Part shown: positions 46,286 through 53,454 of the stretch, one piece after another | Layout: the number at the start of each line of letters is the position of its first letter | Position numbering within the stretch: the stretch's first letter is position 1 | From: an uncultured Pseudomonadales bacterium | Lineage (GTDB): Bacteria > Pseudomonadota > Gammaproteobacteria > Pseudomonadales > Azotimanducaceae | Reading direction: 5' to 3' | Assembly: GCA_958296025.1 (NCBI GenBank) | Contig: OY282430.1 | Location: 2,790,001 to 2,854,000 of the forward strand | Length of the DNA: 64,000 nucleotides | Program-made: the position numbers and the translations under genes | Notes under the pieces: generated by a model | What the model saw: the letters and a program-made list of their open reading frames with translations, nothing else | The model's database searches: none | What the model was told of the DNA's origin: nothing

Positions 46286-46472
46286 GGATTCGATTTCCTC
46301 TGCGGTTAAGAACGCACTACCAAGCCGTGTCGTGGCGCTTCCCTTGAGCCGCCACCGAAAGACCCGCTCCGTTAGACCGCAAAGGCATCGCACTCATCAT
46401 TCGGCTATTGACCTGTGCTCGGTTTGGGGGGATGTGGCTGGCCTGATTGGCGCCGCTCGTCCCTATCTCCCC

Positions 46473-47180
46473 TCAATCGGCGGCCCCTGCCTGCACATCC
46501 TCGGCACCGGCGGACGCAGAAAACTGAAAGCGTCCCGGCCATGCAAAAGACCCGGGCTGGGGCACCGGCAGGCCTTGCAGGTAGAGCGCCAAGGCGTCGA
46601 TTTCCCCGTCCGTGAGGCTGCGGGCCGTATCGCGCATCATGCCGCCGTAGCCCTCGTCCGTGGTGCGCTGCCCTGCACGGAACGCCTTGAGCTGGGCCAC
46701 GGTGTAGGGGGCGGGTTGGCCGCTCAGCCTAGGGAAGCCGGCCGGCGCGTTGCCTTCGCCAGCCGGGGAATGGCAGGCGGCGCAAGCCGGAATGCCGCGC
46801 TCAAGCACCCCACCCCGGTAAATGGCCTGGGCCTTGGCGAGGGCTTCGGCATCCCCATCCGCGGCCAAAACCTTGCCGGGCAGGGAAGCGTAGTAGGCGG
46901 CGATGTTCTCCAAATCCTGGGGCGACTTGCCGAACAACTGGCCCGTCATCTCCAAAATTTGCCGCTCATTGGACTGGATGCTCTGGAGCTGCTGCAGCAG
47001 GTACTTCTCACTCTGCCCAGCCAGATGGGGATAGGTGGGCAGCAGGCTGGTGGCCCCGTCCATGCCATGGCAGGCGGCACAGATCAAGGATAGGATCTTG
47101 CCGGCCGCCGGGTCCCCCGCGCCTTGGGCGGCGCTGGCCAGCAACAAGCTAAGGGCGACCAGCCAATTGCGAACCTGCAT
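46473..47180 (-). CDS. Cytochrome c4 (di-heme)
   Basis: 235 residues from ATG 47180, with AAGGAG upstream. A signal peptide (WLVALSLLLASAAQGAG) precedes two class I c-type domains, each with a CAACH heme motif (LICAACHGMDG and IPACAACHSPAG). Axial methionines are probably in LEMTGQ/LFG and GGMMRDTARSL. It carries electrons to a terminal oxidase in the periplasm. Its position beside dsbA and engB is typical of Gammaproteobacteria. Confidence 0.92.
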   Translation of the reverse strand: MQVRNWLVALSLLLASAAQGAGDPAAGKILSLICAACHGMDGATSLLPTYPHLAGQSEKYLLQQLQSIQSNERQILEMTGQLFGKSPQDLENIAAYYASLPGKVLAADGDAEALAKAQAIYRGGVLERGIPACAACHSPAGEGNAPAGFPRLSGQPAPYTVAQLKAFRAGQRTTDEGYGGMMRDTARSLTDGEIDALALYLQGLPVPQPGSFAWPGRFQFSASAGAEDVQAGAAD

Positions 47181-47297
47181 GGAGCGCATTCTCCTTAAAC
47201 CAAGGCCCCAAGGGGGCGATGCCGCCCGGGAAACCCGTGCGCGAACGCTTAGAATCCCCAAACGGAAGCGCGGATTATACCAGCGGAGCGAATCAAG

Positions 47298-47909
47298 ATG
47301 GCCGAAGGCAAGCGCCTTGCAGCGGAGTTCCTGACCAGCGCCCCAGACCTAACCCACTGCCCCCCGGAAAACCAGCCGGAGGTGGCGCTGACGGGCCGCT
47401 CCAACGCCGGCAAGTCCAGTGTGCTCAACCGCCTGACCGGCAGCCGCGCCACCGCCCGCACCAGCAAAACTCCGGGCCGCACTCGGATGCTCAACTTCTT
47501 CGCCCTGCCGGGCGGCGCCCGCCTAGTCGATCTGCCCGGCTACGGCTACGCCAAAGCTGCGGCCAGCGCCCAAGCGCAATGGCAGCAGGCGGTACACGAG
47601 TACCTAAACCGCCGCGAGCAATTGGCCGGCGTCATTCTGGTCACCGACATCCGGCACCCCGGCATGGCCTATGACGAAGCTCTGATTCGCTGGGCAACCG
47701 CTGCGGAAATGCCCCTGCACATTCTGCTGAACAAGGCGGACAAGCTGAAGCGCGGCCGGCAAATGCAGGCGTTGGCCCGCTATCGGGAACGGCTGGCCGA
47801 CGGGGCGAAGGCGCAACTGTTCTCCGCCGTGAGCGGCCTTGGCGTGGATGAGTTGCTTGGCGCTATTGACGGCTGGATTGGCGACCGCGACGAGATTTCG
47901 CCTTCCTGA
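47298..47909 (+). CDS. engB: Ribosome biogenesis GTP-binding protein EngB/YihA
   Basis: 203-residue TRAFAC GTPase required for ribosome large subunit assembly. G1 GRSNAGKSSVLN, G2 TPGRTRMLNFF, G3 DLPGYGYAK, G4 NKADKLKRG and G5 SAVSGLG are present. It is divergent from cytochrome c4. In E. coli engB lies next to polA; here polA is about 16 kb away, with the defence island in between. Confidence 0.95.
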   Translation: MAEGKRLAAEFLTSAPDLTHCPPENQPEVALTGRSNAGKSSVLNRLTGSRATARTSKTPGRTRMLNFFALPGGARLVDLPGYGYAKAAASAQAQWQQAVHEYLNRREQLAGVILVTDIRHPGMAYDEALIRWATAAEMPLHILLNKADKLKRGRQMQALARYRERLADGAKAQLFSAVSGLGVDELLGAIDGWIGDRDEISPS

Positions 47910-47932
47910 GACAAGCCGCCGCTTCGTTGACT

Positions 47933-50605
47933 TTATAGCCAACCTTGCGCCAAGGTGCGCCGTTTGGCGTCGTTGTCCAGCACCCGGGCGCAGGATTCCC
48001 AATCGATGGGCTTGACCTCGTGATACCGGAGTTCGAACGGATGCTGCTGCGGCACCCGGTCGATGGTCCGCTTGGCTTCCTCCGCTTGGCCTAGGGCCAC
48101 CTTCACCCAAACGTCCTCCAAGGTGTCCGGCAACTGGCCGAACAGCCGGGAGATGTCCTCCAAGCGTTCGGAGAGCAGATCATGGACCCGGTCCTCAACC
48201 GAGCCGGCGTAGCGCATGTTGTAGATATCGACTTCAGGGCGGATCTGGCCGATGCGTTGGATCCTGCCCTTGCGCTGCTCCAAGCGGGACGGGTTCCAAG
48301 GCAGGTCCAAGTTGATGAGGGCGCCCAAGCGCTGCAGGTTCAGCCCCTCAGATGCGGCGTCCGTGCCGATCAGCAGCCGCAGTTCGCCTTTGCGTACGGC
48401 GTCCTTCAGGGCATCCCTGGGCTTGGGCTGGAAATCGCCCCGGCGCATCAGGCCGGAACGGCTGGCGGCGGCGTAAAGGCCGATGGTCTCGTTCGGCATT
48501 TGCCGGGCAAGTGCATTCGCCAGCCACCACGCCGAGTCGTAATACTGGCTGAAGACGATGCACCCATGCCTTAGCCAATTGTCCTCCGCAAGCAGGCGCA
48601 TGACGGCGGCGCACTTCGGGTCCTGATCCCGATTCGTTTCCATCGCATCCGCCAGCCGCGACAGCACTTGGCGTTCGTCCTTTGTCAGGGCGCGGAACGG
48701 CTCGGCCATGTCCTCGTCGTCCTCATCCTCCAGGTCCGCCCAGCCTTCCAGAATCTTGATGACGGTCAGGCGGCCGGCCTCCATCGTGCTGCCCATGCGC
48801 CGCAGCAACAGGGTGCGAAAGAAGCCAGCGTTCGCCCGTTGGGCGAGCAGGCCGCAGAAATGCTCGGCTTGCCGATAGGCATCCTCTAGGAATGGCGGCA
48901 ACCGGATGGCGTCCGCCTCGGACTCGCCGTGCAGCCGAACGCGCACTGGGGCGAGCAGTGGTTCCCCTGTTTCCGGGTCTTGGGTGTTTTCGAGATGTTC
49001 GCGGGTGCGCCGGACGATGGCGCGGATGTAGGGGTTGTGGCGCTCGATAAAGCGAGTGAAGCCTCGGTCGATGCGCTGCCGGTCCGGCAGCCGCAGGGAT
49101 TCAAGGGCACTGCCGTTGGCGTAGGCGGCTTGGTCCGGCAGGGAAAGCGACCGCCGCAGAACCTCAAAATCCCGCCCCTCCGAGCTGGGCGGGAGGGGGT
49201 TGCGCAGCCAATCCCAACGCTCGTGCAAGTCCTCTGGCAATGGGGCCTTGCCGAGCAGCAAATCCAAGGATGGCTGAGGGGCGCTGCGCCATTTGCTGCC
49301 GGGGCCGCCTAGCACGGCGGACGAACCTTGGGCCAAGGCGTCTAGCAGATCGTAAGCCTCGATGGGGTGCAGCTGCACCGGCGTCGCCGTGGCCAACAGC
49401 AGGCTCTTGGTGCGGGGCGAAATCTCGCGCAGGAATCTCAGGAGGTTGTTGGGCTCAAACGCAAGCACCCGGCTGCCGGATAGATTCCGCCGCCGCGCCC
49501 GATGCGCCTCGTCCAGGATGACGCACTCGAAGTGCATGCCCAACAGGAACGCAACAGCCTGGGAGTTGCTGGTGATCAGGCTGGTGGAGACGATGCCGAC
49601 CCGCCGCGGGCAGCGCCGAATGGCGTCTTCCCCTGTATTGGGATGCTCAATGCCCCGTTCGTCCACCCAACCGCGCCCGCTCCAGATGGCGGACGGCAGC
49701 CCCAACAACAGGTCAAGCTCGTCCTGCCATTGGCGAAGCAAGGGCTTGGGCACCAACACGAGCACCGGGCCATCGCCCACCAACGCCATGAGTTGGGCGG
49801 CCATGGCCAGTTGCAGGGTCTTGCCCAAACCGACCTGATCGGCCAGCACCAAGCGAGCGCCGTGCGTTCCGCGATGGGCGTCAAAGGCGAGTTTGACGAA
49901 ATGCTTTTGATGCTCCCAAAGCCCAACTTCCCGGCGATAGACCGGCGCCTCCACCAGCGCCGATGCGGGGTCCGGTTCATCCCGCCACTCTTCCACATCA
50001 CGCACCAACTCGCGCCGGGACAGTCGGTCCAAGTCCTGCACGACGAAATCCGCAAGCGGCGCCGCGAAGGAGGACGACCAAAGGGCGTCGAACTCCTCTT
50101 GAACCCAAGCCACCGCGTTAGGCGAATCGTCTTCCCATACGAGTTCGTAGTTGAGCCGGAAGGCCGCCTTGGATTCATTGGCGCTGCCCAGAAAGGAAGT
50201 GCGGCTGCCGTCCGCCAAGGTGATGACGCCGGCCTTCCCATGAATGAGGCCAAACGCCTCATCGGGCAGCACGCGAATCTCCATCTTGCCGGAATTCAGA
50301 AAGTTGTAGAGGCGCTTGAAGCGCGGTTTAGCTGCCTCGCCAAATTCCTCCGGGCGGAAGCCGCACCATTCGCGGCGTATGGCGGCTTGAGCGGCCTTGG
50401 CCACTTCCACATCTGCCGGCAAAAGGCCCGAGTTGCAGACCACGCGGATCTTGCCCGCGACGGTTTCCAGCGCCTCGCCGGCAATTTCTAGGATGGAGGA
50501 TGAGAAGTAGCCGGCGATGCGGTCGTAGGTTTGGGCACCGGCGAGTCGCCTAGAAAGAAAGCTGGCGTCTAGGGGTTGGCGGCGGGATGAGTAACGTTTG
50601 ATCAA
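47933..50605 (-). CDS. PLD-domain SNF2 helicase (anti-phage associated)
   Basis: 890 residues from TTG 50605. The first 180 residues are a phospholipase D-like module (ASFLSRRLAGAQTYDRIAGYFSSS, GLIHGKAGVI with the HxK half motif, FLGSANESKAAF). The rest is a SNF2-type helicase: Walker A LADQVGLGKTLQLA, Walker B VILDEAHRARR, motif III LLATATPVQ, and the C-terminal half with VFSQYYDSAWWLAN, LIGTDAASEGLNLQ and LEQRKGRIQRIGQ. Proteins of this layout accompany DUF1156 methylases and DUF499 ATPases in phage-defence loci. It is the last gene of the minus-strand block and converges on engB 24 bases away. Confidence 0.88.
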   Translation of the reverse strand: MIKRYSSRRQPLDASFLSRRLAGAQTYDRIAGYFSSSILEIAGEALETVAGKIRVVCNSGLLPADVEVAKAAQAAIRREWCGFRPEEFGEAAKPRFKRLYNFLNSGKMEIRVLPDEAFGLIHGKAGVITLADGSRTSFLGSANESKAAFRLNYELVWEDDSPNAVAWVQEEFDALWSSSFAAPLADFVVQDLDRLSRRELVRDVEEWRDEPDPASALVEAPVYRREVGLWEHQKHFVKLAFDAHRGTHGARLVLADQVGLGKTLQLAMAAQLMALVGDGPVLVLVPKPLLRQWQDELDLLLGLPSAIWSGRGWVDERGIEHPNTGEDAIRRCPRRVGIVSTSLITSNSQAVAFLLGMHFECVILDEAHRARRRNLSGSRVLAFEPNNLLRFLREISPRTKSLLLATATPVQLHPIEAYDLLDALAQGSSAVLGGPGSKWRSAPQPSLDLLLGKAPLPEDLHERWDWLRNPLPPSSEGRDFEVLRRSLSLPDQAAYANGSALESLRLPDRQRIDRGFTRFIERHNPYIRAIVRRTREHLENTQDPETGEPLLAPVRVRLHGESEADAIRLPPFLEDAYRQAEHFCGLLAQRANAGFFRTLLLRRMGSTMEAGRLTVIKILEGWADLEDEDDEDMAEPFRALTKDERQVLSRLADAMETNRDQDPKCAAVMRLLAEDNWLRHGCIVFSQYYDSAWWLANALARQMPNETIGLYAAASRSGLMRRGDFQPKPRDALKDAVRKGELRLLIGTDAASEGLNLQRLGALINLDLPWNPSRLEQRKGRIQRIGQIRPEVDIYNMRYAGSVEDRVHDLLSERLEDISRLFGQLPDTLEDVWVKVALGQAEEAKRTIDRVPQQHPFELRYHEVKPIDWESCARVLDNDAKRRTLAQGWL

Positions 50606-50638
50606 TGCCGATTCGCCTACGCTGGACCCTGCAACATC

Positions 50639-51958
50639 TTAGGCCGGCCGCTCCTTCCACAACCGCACTGTGAACCGCTCTCCTTCTTCAACCAAGTCGG
50701 GCTCCGTATCGTTGTGCTCCTTCATGCCGCGCACGATTTTGCGCGGCACACCCATCCCCATGTGCTCCAAATAACCGTAGTCCCGCATCACGTCCTTCAG
50801 CAGTTCGTTGCGGGCGCTTCGGCAACCAACGCGCATCCGCTCCGGCGTGATGCCGTTTGGCAGACGGCCGGGGCTGATGACTTCCAAGCGGTCCGCATAG
50901 ATGCTGATTTCGATGTCAGTGCCGGAAAGCGAGTAGTCGCGGTGGACGATGGCGTTGACGATGGTCTCGCGCAGCGCATCCGGCGGATAGTCCCACCGCT
51001 CCCGGCGGCGAACTCCGTCTTCAAGCCGAACCGTGTCGATGTTCCGCCTGATGAACGCCATCGCCTGCTCCACGAGACCGGGTTCGAGCAGCGAGCCGTC
51101 TGCGGCGAGCAAAGGCGCAATTGGCCCGCGCATGGTGCAACGCTCCTGTGCATCGTAATCCTTCTCAGTGCCGAAGTATGCGGCTGCATCCACCTTCGCA
51201 TGCGGCAGGAACCGGTTGGGGTTTCTGCCGAACAGCATCAGACCAGCGACGGTTGTTGGATGAGGCGCATCCTCGCTCAGTAGCTCCGTATTCACCAGGA
51301 GTGGTTGCCAAGCAAGCACTTCGGTGTCGTGCCACTCCTGCTCTCGATCTTCGGGCAACGCTGTTGAGGACCTGTCTGCCGGCAAGTCTTGGCCGCGGAT
51401 GCGCACGAAGTAGTCCACCAGCCGGCACCAGTCCAAGTGAACCACGGATGTGCCGGACACCGGCTGAAGCTCCAGACGGTAGGCCCCGCGCTGCTGAAAC
51501 AGGCGCGCCAGTTCCTCTGGGCTCGCTTCCCGGTTGATGCTGCCGACGCGAATGTAGTAGGTGCGATGTTGGTTGTGCCATAGGTGATGCACGGTCCAAC
51601 CGCGCTCCACCCGCACAACGGCCACGTCCCGACCAGGCTCCACATCGGGAATGACCTCGAAGTGGGGAATGAGCTCGGGGCGTATCTTGTCCCGGCACGC
51701 TTGAACAATCCATTCCTCCAGCTTCCGGTAGGTGCGCCTACCGCTGCCCTTGGTGCCCTCGGCCTCAAGCGCATCCCGCCTCGCGAGCCCGCTAACGCCG
51801 CTGTCATTTTCCACGCCAAGCAACAGCCGCCCACCCCGGAGGTTAGCGAGCGCGACGACCTCCTTCGCCAGCTCTCGATTGTCGATCCTGTCACTCTTGA
51901 ACTCGATGCTGGAGTTCTCGCCCTGAGCTATTAGCTCCCGCAGTTCCGTCTTCGTCAT
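50639..51958 (-). CDS. AlbA_2/Schlafen-type ATP-binding protein
   Basis: 439 residues from ATG 51958. The N-terminal AlbA_2 (Schlafen AAA_4) module is seen as SSIEFKSDRIDNRELAKEVVALANLRGGRLLLGVEN. The C-terminal half has a GHKL-like ATPase region (PPDALRETIVNAIVHRDYSLSGTDIEISIY, then RLEVISPGRLPNGIT) and ends with the wing YGYLEHMGMGVPRKIV. Such proteins are frequent in defence islands and are sometimes annotated as transcriptional regulators or RecG-like; the function is not established. It sits between the nuclease-like gene and the helicase on the same strand. Confidence 0.85.
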   Translation of the reverse strand: MTKTELRELIAQGENSSIEFKSDRIDNRELAKEVVALANLRGGRLLLGVENDSGVSGLARRDALEAEGTKGSGRRTYRKLEEWIVQACRDKIRPELIPHFEVIPDVEPGRDVAVVRVERGWTVHHLWHNQHRTYYIRVGSINREASPEELARLFQQRGAYRLELQPVSGTSVVHLDWCRLVDYFVRIRGQDLPADRSSTALPEDREQEWHDTEVLAWQPLLVNTELLSEDAPHPTTVAGLMLFGRNPNRFLPHAKVDAAAYFGTEKDYDAQERCTMRGPIAPLLAADGSLLEPGLVEQAMAFIRRNIDTVRLEDGVRRRERWDYPPDALRETIVNAIVHRDYSLSGTDIEISIYADRLEVISPGRLPNGITPERMRVGCRSARNELLKDVMRDYGYLEHMGMGVPRKIVRGMKEHNDTEPDLVEEGERFTVRLWKERPA

Positions 51959-52140
51959 CCGCTGTCACCTACCCGCAGTTGGTTCCAGAATAACCGCCGC
52001 TATGGACTCCAAGGCAAACTGCATGGCGTTCCATGCCTAAGCCCCAACGCCTTGGCGACAAAGCCCATCGCCGACTGGACCATGAAATACTGCATGTTAT
52101 TGTTAAGGAGCTCGCCGTGAGTTTAGACATCCTCGTCCTC

Positions 52141-53454
52141 CTACGCCTCCCAAGTTAGGGGTTTTCCCTCTTGAAAGTGAGCCATTCTCACCGATGCAAT
52201 AGAATTACGGATGAGGTTGGCAGCGATAACGTCGCGACGCCATCGCTCGATTTGGGTAAAAGGACAATACATCGATGCTAGATTCAGGAGGATTACCCAA
52301 ATCGTGTCCTTATGATTTTGGTAGTCGGGAACATTGTTCTTTAGCCACTCACGGCCTTTCCAGACGTCCTCGGTTTCAGCGACCTTCCATACGGCGTAAA
52401 GAGTGCGCCCTACAAGCCCACGCCCGAACGAGGAAACTTGCCACTCGCCATCCCGAAACTCCGAAGGGGTCCTCATGCGCACTTGGCCTCTCAAACCCGG
52501 CTGTAGAAGGACGCCGTAATCGGTCACGCCAAGTTCACTTGCTAACTCTTGAAACCTCTGAAAATAGTCCGAACCAATCGTATCAGAGGTTGCAGATTCT
52601 TTGCTATCTTCCCTTTTCTTTCCAGTGTAAGGGTTCTTAAAACCAACATGTATCTCGTAATTTAGCTCCAATTCCAGCCCCTTAATATACAACTTTTCCT
52701 CTGGAACAAGCTGTTGCCACCACGGCCGATCCTCTTCGAGAAACTGCACGTCATGAAATTTCTCGCCTGTCATTTTATTGAACAACAGCAAGTGATTCCC
52801 TAGGAGGACGAAGACAGCGTCAAACATCGTACCCTCACCCCAGTACTTACTTAATCGGCCACTTGTCAATTCAAGAGCCCTTTTAATATCTTTATCGGAA
52901 ATTCCCGCCGGAGCCAGCCCACGGAATTTGACCAACAACCAATTTCTATCGAACTTATCATAGTTTCCAGACAACTTCCTTTGCTTACGACATACAGCCC
53001 TGTCTATCAAGGCAGCAAACTCCTTCTCAGCCATATCGCCAACATAGAATTCTCTCGGGGAAACCAAGACACCGAGTTCATTTACTTCCGGGGACGCCAT
53101 CACTTTCGCATAGTCCTGAACTACGGCCTCAGTAACCTCTATTCCGATAGTCAAGGAGCCGTGTCCTCCGCCCTGTTGTGATCCGAGATTGCCTGAGGCA
53201 AATTCGATGTTTTCATTTGTCATAGTTTCTAGCAGGAAGTCGGGCGATTCGCGTTTGCAGAGGCGAAGTGGTGCCTCCACGCAGCCCCTCTCCTGCAGCG
53301 CTTGAAGCAATTTATGCACTAGCCATTGTTCTCTTCCCTCCTTATTACTGTCCGTTCTTTGGGGTGCAATCGAATCCAAATCTTGGATGGAGGCATCCAG
53401 CTCTGATTTGGTATTGGCATCGATCAGAATTTTGTTTTTCACGGGACTAGACAT
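52141..53454 (-). CDS. Nuclease-like protein sharing the DUF1156 C-terminal domain
   Basis: 437 residues; I do not recognise a named family. N-terminal part: SPDFLLE at about 70-76 and LTIGIEVTEAV at 101-111 have the D...E-x-T arrangement often seen in PD-(D/E)XK-like restriction nucleases. C-terminal part (about 244-425) is plainly related to the last 140 residues of the neighbouring DUF1156 methylase: VPEEKLYIKGLELE against APEEKLYLKGLDIE, and GRTLYAVWKVAET against RHALYAVWWAAET. The ATG overlaps the methylase stop by 8 bases, so they are translationally coupled. Base composition is clearly more AT-rich than its neighbours, pointing to separate acquisition. Confidence 0.72.
   Translation of the reverse strand: MSSPVKNKILIDANTKSELDASIQDLDSIAPQRTDSNKEGREQWLVHKLLQALQERGCVEAPLRLCKRESPDFLLETMTNENIEFASGNLGSQQGGGHGSLTIGIEVTEAVVQDYAKVMASPEVNELGVLVSPREFYVGDMAEKEFAALIDRAVCRKQRKLSGNYDKFDRNWLLVKFRGLAPAGISDKDIKRALELTSGRLSKYWGEGTMFDAVFVLLGNHLLLFNKMTGEKFHDVQFLEEDRPWWQQLVPEEKLYIKGLELELNYEIHVGFKNPYTGKKREDSKESATSDTIGSDYFQRFQELASELGVTDYGVLLQPGLRGQVRMRTPSEFRDGEWQVSSFGRGLVGRTLYAVWKVAETEDVWKGREWLKNNVPDYQNHKDTIWVILLNLASMYCPFTQIERWRRDVIAANLIRNSIASVRMAHFQEGKPLTWEA

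Noticed and set aside
52021-52036. Hairpin GCATGG-CGTT-CCATGC between the AlbA_2 and nuclease-like genes
   Set aside because: A six-base stem without a T-run on either strand; too little to call a terminator or regulatory RNA.
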